9,472 bases of DNA from SAR324 cluster bacterium (lineage in GTDB: Bacteria; SAR324; JACQKK01): the NCBI GenBank assembly GCA_027296185.1, contig JAPUJL010000214.1, forward strand, positions 1 to 9,472. The letters run 5' to 3'. The number at the start of each line of letters is the position of its first letter. Within the stretch, counting starts at the first letter, position 1. This document shows positions 1 to 6,879 of this stretch, in pieces. The notes beneath the pieces are model-generated. The model was not told the origin of the DNA. It worked only from the letters and a program-made list of their open reading frames with translations, and did not search any database. The position numbers and the translations under genes were made by a program.

Positions 1-1
1 G

Positions 2-994
2 GCGGGGCTCGGATATACGGGCTTCGCGATCCTGTTCGACGACATGCCCCCCGTGCCGCAGACGCCGGATGCGCCGGATACACCGTCCCAGGCGGAACAG
101 CAGGCCGCGGCGTTCCGCGGCATTCACGCCCGCGTGAGCGGGGCGGGGGTGGAGGCAAACTGGGCACTCTGCCCCAGCCTCTACACGCTGGACCCGATTC
201 TCGATTGGCACCACGGACCCTTCGAGCCGGACTATCTGAAGAAGCTGGACGCGGGGCTCCCCGATGAGGTGGCGTGGTTCTGGACGGGACCGCGGGTCTG
301 TTCCCCGTCCATTTCCCTCGAGGATGCGGCGGCCTTCCTGGGCGATGTGCGGCGGGAGCTGCTGCTCTGGGACAATTACCCGGTGAACGACGCAGGGATG
401 ATCCACCAGTTGCACCTGGGGCCTTTATCCGGCCGGGCGGCGGAGCTGACCTCCGCGGTCAAGGGCTACCTGTTCAATCCCCTGCTGCAGCCGACCCTGG
501 GCGCTCTTCCCGGCGCCACCTGTCTGGCCTACGCCGCCGATCCCGCCGCTTACGACCCGGCGGCCGCCTGGGAGCGCGCCCTCGCCGCGGAAGGTCCCGC
601 GGAGTTGCATGGGGAGATCGCCGCCCTGGAGGCGCTCACCCGCCACTCCTGCCTTTCCGGCGGAAAATCCACGCCGCCGCCGGATCACCCGTTGGCACAT
701 GGGCTCCAGGCCGGTTGGCAGGGTGGCGATGCCACCGCTGTTGAGAACACTGCCGGTGAAAACGCCGCCGAAGCAGGAGCGCCGGCCCGGCTGCTGGAGC
801 TTCTCGAGCGGCTCCGGCGGGGGTTGCCGGAGGACATGGCCCGGGAGGCGGCACCGTGGCTGGAGCGGCTGGAGCAGGCAGGGCGCATCCTGCAGGCCCA
901 CGCGGTTGAAGGGGGACTGGATTCCGCGCAGGCGGAGGCTACCGGCTTCCGAGCCGGAGCGGCGGTGGTGCTGGGGGCTTGGTTTCAGCCCTGA
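2..994 (+). CDS. GH84 O-GlcNAcase-like beta-N-acetylglucosaminidase, 3' part (5' end outside window)
   Basis: The reading frame is open from base 2 to the TGA at 992-994, giving the last 330 residues of a larger protein. An ATG at 44 cannot be the true start, because the family signature FAILFDD lies before it (fragment residues 8-14). That Asp-Asp pair matches the catalytic DD of GH84 enzymes, which use substrate-assisted (oxazoline) hydrolysis of beta-linked GlcNAc. Further GH84 landmarks follow: LCPSLYT (about 56-62), WFWTGPRV (about 92-99), WDNYPVND (123-130, matching the WDN...ND block whose Asn and Asp contact the sugar in human OGA) and LGPLSGRAAEL. The last 130 or so residues look helical and include an Ala/Gly/Pro-rich stretch; I recognise no domain there. 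The gene converges on leuD with a 132-bp gap. Family assignment is confident. The natural substrate (protein O-GlcNAc, glycan or cell-wall fragment) is unknown, and secretion cannot be judged without the N-terminus. Confidence 0.85.
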   Translation, partial: AGLGYTGFAILFDDMPPVPQTPDAPDTPSQAEQQAAAFRGIHARVSGAGVEANWALCPSLYTLDPILDWHHGPFEPDYLKKLDAGLPDEVAWFWTGPRVCSPSISLEDAAAFLGDVRRELLLWDNYPVNDAGMIHQLHLGPLSGRAAELTSAVKGYLFNPLLQPTLGALPGATCLAYAADPAAYDPAAAWERALAAEGPAELHGEIAALEALTRHSCLSGGKSTPPPDHPLAHGLQAGWQGGDATAVENTAGENAAEAGAPARLLELLERLRRGLPEDMAREAAPWLERLEQAGRILQAHAVEGGLDSAQAEATGFRAGAAVVLGAWFQP

Positions 995-1003
995 GCCGGA
1001 GCA

Positions 1004-1021
1004 GCGCGGCACTCGCCGCGT
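1004..1021 (+). terminator. possible stem-loop after the GH84 gene
   Basis: CGCGGC (1005-1010) and GCCGCG (1015-1020) form a perfect 6-bp stem around an ACTC loop, and a G-T pair can extend it. It starts 10 bases after the GH84 stop, in the gap between convergent genes, where a terminator is expected. There is no T-run on either side, so intrinsic termination is doubtful. In DNA this GC-rich such a stem can also arise by chance. Confidence 0.25.
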
Positions 1022-1126
1022 GCCCGAGCGCCGGGTCCACCGTCCCGGGAGCGGCCCAATCCTAAAGGGTGGCGCAGGGGATGCTCAAGACCCGCTGGCA
1101 GTTGAAGCGAGGCATGGGGCGGTGAG

Positions 1127-1738
1127 TTACAGCCAGGGGTGGGTGGATTTTCGGCGCTCCTCGAAGGCGGCGATATCCGCCTGGTGGCGCAGGGTAATGG
1201 CGATATCGTCCAGCCCTTCCAGGAGCCGGCGCTTGGTGTCCTCCGGGATATCGAAGGATATCGAGAGCCCGGCGGGCGAGGTTACGGTTTGGGCGGGCAG
1301 ATCCACGGTCAGTTCGCAGCCCTCGTGCTCCTGGACTTCCGCCATAAGCCGTTCCACGGCATCCGCGGGGATACGGGCGAGGAGCAGCTCGTTTTTATGG
1401 GAGTTGTTGTAGAAGATGTCGCCGAAGGCCGCCGCGACGATGCAGCGGAAGCCGTAATCGGTCAGGGCCCAGGGCGCATGCTCGCGGCTGGAGCCGATGC
1501 CGAAGGTGCCCTTGGCGATCAGGATCTGGGCGCCTTGGTAGCGGGGCTGGTTCAACACGAAGTTCGCGTTGGGGCGGGAAGGGTCGCCCTCCACGAAGCG
1601 CCAGTCGTTGAACAGGTTCTTGCCGAAACCCGTGCGCTCGATGCTCTTGAGGAACTGCTTGGGGATGATGGCATCGGTGTCCACGTCCGGCCGGGTGAGG
1701 GGCACGGCGATGCCCTTGACGATTGCGATCGGTTCCAT
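1127..1738 (-). CDS. leuD: 3-isopropylmalate dehydratase small subunit LeuD
   Basis: This is the small (swivel-domain) subunit of isopropylmalate isomerase. With LeuC it interconverts 2- and 3-isopropylmalate in the leucine pathway in the cytoplasm. At 203 aa it has the usual length for proteobacterial LeuD. Family blocks visible are DVDTDAIIPKQFLK (18-31), GFGKNLFNDWRF (38-48), GSSREHAPWALTDYGF (82-97) and FGDIFYNNSHKNELL (105-119). The position before GSSREH reads FGIGSS, where many homologues have FGCGSS, a mild substitution. The start at 1738 gives the typical N-terminus (MEPI...V.G.A.PL...DVDTD). An AAGG (complement of 1747-1750) lies 8 bases upstream as a plausible ribosome site. The gene starts 43 bp after the leuC stop on the same strand, so the two are very probably co-transcribed. 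No leuB follows, although it commonly does in proteobacteria; downstream is the convergent GH84 gene. Confidence 0.97.
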   Translation of the reverse strand: MEPIAIVKGIAVPLTRPDVDTDAIIPKQFLKSIERTGFGKNLFNDWRFVEGDPSRPNANFVLNQPRYQGAQILIAKGTFGIGSSREHAPWALTDYGFRCIVAAAFGDIFYNNSHKNELLLARIPADAVERLMAEVQEHEGCELTVDLPAQTVTSPAGLSISFDIPEDTKRRLLEGLDDIAITLRHQADIAAFEERRKSTHPWL

Positions 1739-1781
1739 GGTCTCGGCCTTGGCTCGGGGAGTGAGCGGCGGAACGGGGCGG

Positions 1782-3203
1782 TCAGTCCAACTCGGCGGGC
1801 TCGATGCCGCGGATGTCTATCAGGTGTCCGGCGATGGCCGCCGCAGCGGCCATGGCGGGGCTCACCAGATGGGTGCGGCCGCCCCGGCCCTGCCGCCCCT
1901 GGAAGTTGCGGTTGCTCGTGGAGGCGCAACGCTCGCCCGGCTGCAGAATGTCGGGGTTCATGCCGAGGCACATGGAGCAGCCCGGCTCCCGCCATTCGAA
2001 TCCCGCCTCGTTGAAGATGCGGTCCAGACCCTCCGCCTCGGCCTGTCGCTTGATCAGGCCGCTGCCCGGGACGACCAGGGCGGTGACGCGGCTGGCTACG
2101 CGGTTGCCCTTGGCGTAGCGGGCCGCCTCGCGGAGGTCCTCGATGCGCCCGTTGGTGCAGGAGCCGATGAACACCTTGTCGATGGCGATGGAGGTGATCG
2201 GGGTGTTGGGCGAGAGGGCCATGTATTCCAGAGCGTTCTCGATGGTCGCGCGCTTGGTGGGGTCGGATTCCTGGTTGGGATCGGGCACCTTGCCGGTCAC
2301 GGCCGTCACCATCCCGGGATTGGTGCCCCAGGTGACCTGAGGGGCGAGGGCATCCGCCTCGAGGGTGACGGTGCGGTCGAACGCCGCGTCCGGATCGGAG
2401 GGCAGGGAGCGCCAGTAGGCCACCGCCGCCTCCCAGTCCTCGCCCTGGGGGGCGTGGGGCCGGCCCTTCAGGTAGGCGACGGTCTTGTCGTCCGGTGCCA
2501 CGAGCCCCGCCCGGGCGCCCGCCTCGATGGACATGTTGCAGAGGGTCATGCGGCCCTCGACGGAAAAGCCCCGCACCACGTCCCCCGCGTACTCGATGGC
2601 ATAGCCGACGCCGCCCCCGACACCGATCTGGCCAATCAGCGCCAGGATCACGTCCTTGGGCGTAATGGCCCCACCCGAATCGTTCAGGGAGCCCTCCACC
2701 TGCACCCGCATGGTCTTGGGCTTCTTTTGCAGCAGGGTCTGGGTGGCCAGCACATGCTCGACCTCCGAGGAGCCGATGCCGAAGGCCAGCGCGCCGAACG
2801 CCCCGTGGGTGGCGGTATGGGAATCGCCGCAGACAATGGTCATCCCCGGTTGGGTCAGCCCCTGCTCGGGACCGACCACGTGGACGATACCGTTGCGCGG
2901 GTCGCCGATCTGGAACAGCTCGATGCCGTGGGCGGCGCAATTCTTCCTCAGCGTCTCCACCTGCAGCGCGGCGAGGGGGTCCGCGATGGGCTTGTCCTGG
3001 TCGATGGTGGGGATGTTGTGGTCGATCACGCCCAGGGTGGCCTCGGGCCGGCGCACCGTGCGTCCGGCCTGCTTCAGCCCCGCGAAGGCCTGAGGCGTCG
3101 TCACCTCGTGGATCAGGTGGCGGTCGATGTAGAGGATCGTCTGACCGCCATCCTCGGCGACCGCGTGATCGTCCCAGATTTTCTCGATGATCGTCTTGCC
3201 CAT
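1782..3203 (-). CDS. leuC: 3-isopropylmalate dehydratase large subunit LeuC
   Basis: This is the large, [4Fe-4S]-containing subunit of isopropylmalate isomerase (aconitase superfamily), acting with LeuD in leucine synthesis. Its 473 aa is the standard length. The three cluster ligands are in place: Cys349 in FIGSCTNGR, and Cys409 and Cys412 in [13 protein letters not shown]. Other family blocks are [16 protein letters not shown] (25-40), DHNIPT (61-66), [20 protein letters not shown] (125-144), the NMSIEAGAR block (223-231) and [12 protein letters not shown] (428-439). The start [15 protein letters not shown] is the usual N-terminus. The upstream Shine-Dalgarno match is weak, with only GGCGAGC-like sequence on the minus strand. 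A candidate promoter lies about 145-170 bp upstream, and leuD follows after 43 bp. Nothing appears truncated or degraded. Confidence 0.98.
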   Translation of the reverse strand: MGKTIIEKIWDDHAVAEDGGQTILYIDRHLIHEVTTPQAFAGLKQAGRTVRRPEATLGVIDHNIPTIDQDKPIADPLAALQVETLRKNCAAHGIELFQIGDPRNGIVHVVGPEQGLTQPGMTIVCGDSHTATHGAFGALAFGIGSSEVEHVLATQTLLQKKPKTMRVQVEGSLNDSGGAITPKDVILALIGQIGVGGGVGYAIEYAGDVVRGFSVEGRMTLCNMSIEAGARAGLVAPDDKTVAYLKGRPHAPQGEDWEAAVAYWRSLPSDPDAAFDRTVTLEADALAPQVTWGTNPGMVTAVTGKVPDPNQESDPTKRATIENALEYMALSPNTPITSIAIDKVFIGSCTNGRIEDLREAARYAKGNRVASRVTALVVPGSGLIKRQAEAEGLDRIFNEAGFEWREPGCSMCLGMNPDILQPGERCASTSNRNFQGRQGRGGRTHLVSPAMAAAAAIAGHLIDIRGIEPAELD

Positions 3204-3346
3204 GATGCTCGCCGTTCGCCGCCCCGGGGTCTGTTCTCGCGGCGCCGCCAGCCGCTAGCCGCTAACAGGCGGGCGCCGGGTCGCTGGGGCCATCTTCCGC
3301 CGGAACCGCACGGGGCGGCTGCCGGCTTGCCAATGTGCCTCGGAAC

Positions 3347-3375
3347 AAGCTACCCAGCCCTTCCGCCGCGGTCAA
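3347..3375 (-). promoter_or_regulatory. candidate sigma70-type promoter for leuCD
   Basis: Read on the minus strand, TTGACC (3370-3375) and TAGCTT (3347-3352) are separated by 17 bases. The -35 matches five of six consensus bases; the -10 is weaker. Transcription would start near 3340, giving a leuC leader of about 135 nt. The orientation and position suit the leuC-leuD unit. This is a by-eye consensus match only. Confidence 0.45.
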
Positions 3376-3410
3376 GCGAGAGCAGGGAAAACCCGATCGG
3401 GAGCGGTATT

Positions 3411-3438
3411 GCGGGACGGTGGGGAAACACCGTGCCGC
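3411..3438 (-). terminator. possible stem-loop downstream of the OmpA/Pal-like gene
   Basis: GCGG-G-ACGGTG (3411-3421) pairs with CACCGT-G-CCGC (3428-3438): 6 bp, one G/G mismatch, then 4 bp, around a 6-base loop. It lies about 60 bases past the stop of the - strand lipoprotein gene. No T-run follows on the minus strand, so it could be a Rho-assisted or transcript-end-protecting structure instead of a classical terminator. Confidence 0.3.
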
Positions 3439-3496
3439 CCATGCGACGGGACGGGACGGGGCGTTGCGGGGCGGAGCGGCGGCCGGGGGCCTTGGG

Positions 3497-4375
3497 CTAG
3501 CGCAAGGGTCGCGTAGCGCGGTCGTTCATGGAGATGGACTCGGTGCCGGCCCCATCTTCCAGGTAGGAGAATTCGACCCGCCGGTTCTGGCGCCAGGAAG
3601 CCTCGTCGTGGCCATAAGAGTTGGGTACTTCCTCGCCGAAGCTCACGGCGAGCATTCCGTCGCGCGGGATCCCTTTGGCCAGCAGGAAGCGCACGACGCG
3701 GTCGGCGCGGCGCTGGCCGAGCGCCAGGTTATAGGCGGGGGTGCCCCGCTCGTCGCAGTGGCCCTCCACGCGTACCCGCACCTCCGGGTGGCCCAGCATC
3801 CAGGTGGCGTTGCGGTCGAGGATCGCCCGGGTTTCCGGGGCGAGCTGGTCTTGGTCGAAGCCGAAAGAGATCGGCCGCAGGTCGCGCAACATCGCGAAGG
3901 GGCTGCGGCGGGGGACGAGTGCGGCGTAGCGGGCGGAATCCTCTGGGGACGTGCGCCGTAACGGGTCCACGCCGGGCGGATCGTTCTCGGTGGAATAGCG
4001 CTCGGGCTCGATCATCCGGCGCTCCTCATCGGTAAGGCCGCCCGAATAGGTCGAGTCGCGGATCATGGCCAACTCGTCGGGCTCCAGGTCCGATGGCCCG
4101 GTTGCGGCTGCCGTCCCGGTTGCCGAACTCTCCGCGCCGGACGGATCCAGGTTCAGGTCCCGCGCTTCCTCCAGGAAGGGCTGATCCAGCTCGGTCGTCC
4201 CCCGGGGCGGATACGGCGCCTCCCTGCTGCCCTGCAGGCGAGGCGGAAGCTCCCCGCTCCCGTCGACCCTCGAATCCCCCGTGGAAACGTCCTCGGGGCC
4301 CTCCACGCTTTGCGAGCAGGCGCTCAGCGCCAAGGCCAACATCAATCCCAACAATCCCAACCCAATTCGATTCAT
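3497..4375 (-). CDS. OmpA/Pal-like outer-membrane lipoprotein with long linker
   Basis: The 292-aa product starts with a lipoprotein signal: a basic N-terminus, a hydrophobic Leu/Ala core and the lipobox L17-S18-A19-C20. Cys20 should be lipidated. Residue 21 is Ser, not Asp, which predicts sorting to the outer membrane. Residues of about 167-272 form an OmpA C-terminal peptidoglycan-binding domain. It contains ISFGFDQDQL, the Pal-like VEGHCDERGTPAYNLALGQR (203-222), RRADRV, and the end motif GHDEASWRQNRRVEF. These residues normally hold meso-DAP of peptidoglycan. Between Cys20 and the domain lie about 145 mostly polar, acidic, Pro/Gly/Ser-rich residues, much more than the short linker of E. 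coli Pal (173 aa in total). No tolB, tolA or cpoB (ybgF) neighbour is present, so this may be a Pal paralogue or a different OmpA-type tether. It stands alone between dxs and leuC. Confidence 0.85.
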   Translation of the reverse strand: MNRIGLGLLGLMLALALSACSQSVEGPEDVSTGDSRVDGSGELPPRLQGSREAPYPPRGTTELDQPFLEEARDLNLDPSGAESSATGTAAATGPSDLEPDELAMIRDSTYSGGLTDEERRMIEPERYSTENDPPGVDPLRRTSPEDSARYAALVPRRSPFAMLRDLRPISFGFDQDQLAPETRAILDRNATWMLGHPEVRVRVEGHCDERGTPAYNLALGQRRADRVVRFLLAKGIPRDGMLAVSFGEEVPNSYGHDEASWRQNRRVEFSYLEDGAGTESISMNDRATRPLR

Positions 4376-4413
4376 CGCCTCACGTGCCCGGAAGAATTCA
4401 TCATGTCCCGTAC

Positions 4414-4513
4414 AATCGTATCCCCAATCAGAGGGTCAATGCAATTTGATGGCCCCGCCGCTCCGAGTCCGCAACGGCGCGGGAATAGACCATAAAATCA
4501 ATCGGATACGATT
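4414..4513. repeat. 10-bp perfect inverted repeat with 80-bp spacer
   Basis: AATCGTATCC at 4414-4423 is the exact reverse complement of GGATACGATT at 4504-4513. The arms lie 39 and 129 bp upstream of the OmpA/Pal-like gene start, in the most AT-rich part of the gap. The near arm overlaps a candidate -10 element. The spacing is too long for a terminator hairpin. It could be paired operator sites, or coincidence. Confidence 0.4.
4415..4444 (-). promoter_or_regulatory. candidate promoter of the OmpA/Pal-like gene
   Basis: On the minus strand TTGCAT (4439-4444) is followed after 18 bases by TACGAT (4415-4420). The -10 matches four of six consensus bases and the -35 only three. Transcription would start near 4408, about 33 nt before the ATG at 4375. 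The local DNA is noticeably richer in A/T than its surroundings, which supports a promoter here more than the hexamers alone do. Confidence 0.35.
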
Positions 4514-4568
4514 CGTCCGGCGGCCTAGGCCCGGTGGTCAGGCCGGGTCGTCGGGCCGGGTACTGGGC

Positions 4569-4588
4569 GCAGGGGGGAAGCCCCCTGC
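4569..4588 (-). terminator. stem-loop terminator candidate after dxs
   Basis: GCAGGGGG (4569-4576) and CCCCCTGC (4581-4588) form a perfect 8-bp stem with a 4-base loop. The stem begins 25 bases beyond the dxs stop codon in the direction of dxs transcription, the expected place for a terminator. There is no T-tract after it on the minus strand. A second weaker pairing (GGCCCG 4528-4533 with CGGGCC 4552-4557) lies further on. It may terminate transcription with help from Rho, or stabilise the 3' end. Confidence 0.5.
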
Positions 4589-4613
4589 TGAGGGGCGGTA
4601 CTGCGGCTCCAGT

Positions 4614-6554
4614 TCAGGCGGGGCGCCGCTGGGGCTGGGGTCGTTTGCCCATGATTCGGCTCCAGAGGTCCAGGGCGGTTTCCTCGATCTGTTCGGGGAG
4701 GAGCCCCGCGTCCCGCAGTTGGTCCTGTTGACTGCCGAAACCGACGAACCGGTCCGGCGCGCCCAGCAGACGGGTGGGGCGCTCCAGTTCCCCGTCGGCC
4801 ATGATCCTCAGCACCGCCTCGCCGAACCCGCCCGCCAGGACGTTTTCCTCGAGGGTGACGACACCGCGGGCCCGCTCGATTTGCTCGAGCAGCAGCCGCT
4901 CGTCGAGGGGCTTGACGAACCGCGCGTTGACCACGTTGCAGAAGACCCCCTGCCCGGCCAGGGCCTCGGCCGCCGCGAGGGCGCGGGACACCATGGAGCC
5001 CACGGCGATGAGCACCAACTCGGCACCGGGCCGCTCGATCAGCAGTTCGCCCTCGCCCACGGGAATCGGCTCCAGTGCGCCCTCCCAGGACATGGCCTCC
5101 GTGTCGCCGCGGGGGTAGCGCATGGCGATCGGTCCTGACTCGTGGAAGTAGGCGGTGAGCATCATGCGGCGCATTTCCAACTCGTTCATCGGCGCCATGT
5201 GCACCAGGCCCGGGATGAGGCGCAGATAGCTCAGGTCGAAGACGCCGTGATGGGTCGGGCCGTCGGCACCGACGAATCCCCCGCGGTCCATCATGATCCG
5301 CACGGGTAGCTGCTGGACGCCGATGTCGTGAATGAGCTGGTCGAACGCCCGTTGCGCAAACGTGGAATAAATCGTCACGAATGGCTTGAGCCCGCCCACC
5401 GCCATGCCGGCTGCCGAGCAGAAGCCGTTGGCCTCGGCGATCCCCACGTCCAGCACCTGCTCCGGGAAGCGCTCTTTCAGCGGCTCGAGGCCGGTGTTGC
5501 TGGACATGGCCGCCGTGATGGCCATCACCTTGGGATCCTTCGCGACCAAGTCCGCGATGCCCTCGCTGAACACCTGGGTCCAACTCTTGGTCGCCTTGAC
5601 CGGCTTGGCCTTAACCGGCTTGGCCTTGGATTTCTTGGGGGAGACCGCGTGCGCCGCGAAAGTGTTTTCCAGTTCGGGACCGAGCCCCTTGCCCTTGACC
5701 GTGTGCACGTGGATCAGGATCGGACCCCGCATGCTCTTGGCATGGCTGAGCATGGAGATCAGATCCTTCAGGTCGTGGCCGGGCACGGGCCCGAAATAGT
5801 GGAAGCCCAGCGATTCGAAGAACGCCGCCACGTCGGGGCTGAAGTAGTCCTTCAGCGAGCGCTCCATGTGCTTGAACGACTTGAGGATTTCCGAGCCGAA
5901 GGGCATGTGGCCGGAGACCCGCTTGAGTTCCTCCCGCAGGTGGCCGTAGGCTTCGGAGGAGGTGATCCGGGTCACGGTACGGGTGAAGCCGCCCACGTTG
6001 CGGTCGATGCTCATCCCGTTGTCGTTGTAGATCACGATCAGGTTGAGATCGAGGGAACCCGCCAGATGCAGCGCCTCGTAGGCCAGCCCCCCCGTCATCG
6101 CCCCGTCGCCGATCACGGAGATGACCGCGTGGCTTTGGCCCATCCGGTCCCGGGCGAGGGCCATGCCCAGCGCGGCGGAAACCGAGGTGGAGGCGTGGCC
6201 GGCGCCCATATGGTCGTAGGGGCTGTCGGTGCGTTCGAGGAACTTGCACAGCCCCCCCCACAACCCATATTGGTCGAACTGGGGACCGCGGCCGGTGAGC
6301 ACCTTGTGCACGTGGGCCTGATGCCCCACGTCCCAGGCGATGCGATCGGAGAGAAAATCGAATTGGTTGAACAGGGCGACGGTCAACTCCACGACCCCCA
6401 GCGCGGCGCCCAGGTGCCCGCCCGTTTGGCCGATCGATTCGATCAGGAACTCCCGGCACTCCTCTGCCAGGGCGGTGAGCTGGGGCGGATCGTAGCCTTG
6501 GATATCCCGTGGGTGCTCGATTTCCGCGATGTGCGGATAACGGTCCAGGTCCAT
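4614..6554 (-). CDS. dxs: 1-deoxy-D-xylulose-5-phosphate synthase (divergent)
   Basis: DXS is a cytoplasmic thiamine-diphosphate enzyme joining pyruvate and glyceraldehyde 3-phosphate to make DXP, the first step of the MEP isoprenoid route and a precursor of thiamine and pyridoxal. The start at 6554 (MDLDRYPHIAEIEHPRD) fits the family N-terminus and gives 646 aa (E. coli 620). A longer reading from a TTG at 6698 adds 48 residues with no DXS similarity. Catalytic positions are kept: His47, WDVGHQ (74-79), His302, GDG (149-151), NDN (177-179), Glu374, Tyr396, Arg402, DR (423-424), GADGPTHHG (429-437 with Asp431 and His435) and YPRG (480-483). Three regions depart from the norm. GGLCKFLERTDSPYDHMGAG (100-119) differs from the usual GGL.GF...ES.YD. 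GIAEANGFCSAAG replaces GIAEQHAVTFAAG. A Lys/Pro linker (305-323) replaces the usual FDP.TG segment. It has no ispA or xseB neighbour. It could be the sole DXS or a paralogue. Confidence 0.93.
   Translation of the reverse strand: MDLDRYPHIAEIEHPRDIQGYDPPQLTALAEECREFLIESIGQTGGHLGAALGVVELTVALFNQFDFLSDRIAWDVGHQAHVHKVLTGRGPQFDQYGLWGGLCKFLERTDSPYDHMGAGHASTSVSAALGMALARDRMGQSHAVISVIGDGAMTGGLAYEALHLAGSLDLNLIVIYNDNGMSIDRNVGGFTRTVTRITSSEAYGHLREELKRVSGHMPFGSEILKSFKHMERSLKDYFSPDVAAFFESLGFHYFGPVPGHDLKDLISMLSHAKSMRGPILIHVHTVKGKGLGPELENTFAAHAVSPKKSKAKPVKAKPVKATKSWTQVFSEGIADLVAKDPKVMAITAAMSSNTGLEPLKERFPEQVLDVGIAEANGFCSAAGMAVGGLKPFVTIYSTFAQRAFDQLIHDIGVQQLPVRIMMDRGGFVGADGPTHHGVFDLSYLRLIPGLVHMAPMNELEMRRMMLTAYFHESGPIAMRYPRGDTEAMSWEGALEPIPVGEGELLIERPGAELVLIAVGSMVSRALAAAEALAGQGVFCNVVNARFVKPLDERLLLEQIERARGVVTLEENVLAGGFGEAVLRIMADGELERPTRLLGAPDRFVGFGSQQDQLRDAGLLPEQIEETALDLWSRIMGKRPQPQRRPA
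5599..5628. repeat. 15-bp tandem repeat inside dxs
   Basis: ACCGGCTTGGCCTTA (5599-5613) is followed directly by ACCGGCTTGGCCTTG (5614-5628), with one mismatch. A degenerate partial copy, GTCGCCTTG, precedes it at 5590-5598. The repeat keeps the reading frame and encodes the KAKPVKAKPVKA run in the linker between the first and second DXS domains. Confidence 0.85.
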
Positions 6555-6669
6555 GAGGGGCGGTCCGAAGCCTGCCAGGCGAAGATGGAACGGGCGAAGA
6601 CGAGCGGTCCGGGTGAGGGCCGTGAGGGGCCATTCCCTCGGGTGGCCCGGAGCGGTGAATTGCCCGCAA

Positions 6670-6698
6670 AGTCTAGCCGCAATGCCTGGGCGAAGCAA
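6670..6698 (-). promoter_or_regulatory. candidate dxs promoter
   Basis: Minus strand TTGCTT (6693-6698), a 17-base spacer, then TAGACT (6670-6675). The -10 matches four of six consensus bases and the -35 three. The transcript would start near 6663, leaving a leader of about 110 nt before the dxs ATG at 6554. That ATG has no clear Shine-Dalgarno: the upstream bases read CCGCCCCTC. Confidence 0.35.
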
Positions 6699-6727
6699 GG
6701 CGTCCAGCCGTTCCCGCGCGCCGCGCC

Positions 6728-6756
6728 TTGTCTTGGGCGGGGATTCGAACTATGAA
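6728..6756 (+). promoter_or_regulatory. candidate promoter of the phosphotransferase gene
   Basis: TTGTCT (6728-6733), a 17-base spacer, then TATGAA (6751-6756). Both hexamers match four of six consensus bases with ideal spacing. The predicted start near 6763 gives a leader of about 117 nt before the ATG at 6880. It may also serve dapD downstream. Confidence 0.4.
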
Positions 6757-6879
6757 GGGTCGGATCGAGCGTGGGCGCCGGAAGATCGAGCGGCGGGCGG
6801 CGCGGCTGACGGCACCGTCCTGCACGGCACTATTCTTCACGGCGCGGGCCTGGGCAGCAGCGGGAGACCGGAAGAACCG

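Larger units (their letters stand above)
3204..3496. other. intergenic region upstream of leuC and downstream of the lipoprotein gene
   Basis: This 293-bp gap between two - strand genes holds a candidate leuC promoter (3347-3375) and a stem-loop that may end the upstream lipoprotein transcript (3411-3438). It also has two short tandem repeats: AGCCGCT twice at 3250-3263 and GACGG three times at 3445-3459. I found no leucine-codon-rich leader peptide and no recognisable riboswitch between the candidate promoter and leuC. Confidence 0.5.
6555..6879. promoter_or_regulatory. 325-bp divergent intergenic region between dxs and the phosphotransferase gene
   Basis: This gap separates two divergently transcribed genes and should hold both promoters. 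The two candidates listed separately lie almost back to back, with their -35 elements about 30 bp apart (6698 and 6728). Each gives a leader of about 110-120 nt. I see no convincing riboswitch or intact tRNA. Open frames here run on from neighbouring genes and match nothing recognisable. Confidence 0.5.

Noticed and set aside
425..1012. Minus-strand open frame opposite the GH84 gene
   Set aside because: It is antisense to clear GH84 motifs, is Arg/Gly/Pro-rich and shows no family similarity.
3392..3401. Palindrome CCCGATCGGG with a short T-run on the minus strand
   Set aside because: There is no loop for a hairpin and the T-run is only four bases. A 10-bp palindrome alone is weak evidence in GC-rich DNA.
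1569..3500. Long + strand open frame (643 codons) opposite leuC and leuD
   Set aside because: It lies antisense to two confidently identified genes. Its translation is Gly/Ala/Arg/His-rich with no recognisable motif, as expected from the complement of GC-rich codons.
6555..6698. 48-residue upstream extension of DXS from a TTG
   Set aside because: The added residues have no DXS similarity, and the family N-terminus begins at the ATG ending at 6554.
5328..6755. Long + strand open frame (475 codons) opposite dxs
   Set aside because: It is antisense to dxs, has low-complexity composition and no family motif. It is a by-product of high GC content.
6735..6755. tRNA-like T-loop sequence (GGGGATTCGAAC) on the minus strand in the dxs upstream region
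   Set aside because: The T-stem does not pair on its 5' side (CATA against CCCC), and I found no acceptor or anticodon arm. It is likely coincidence and overlaps the promoter candidate.
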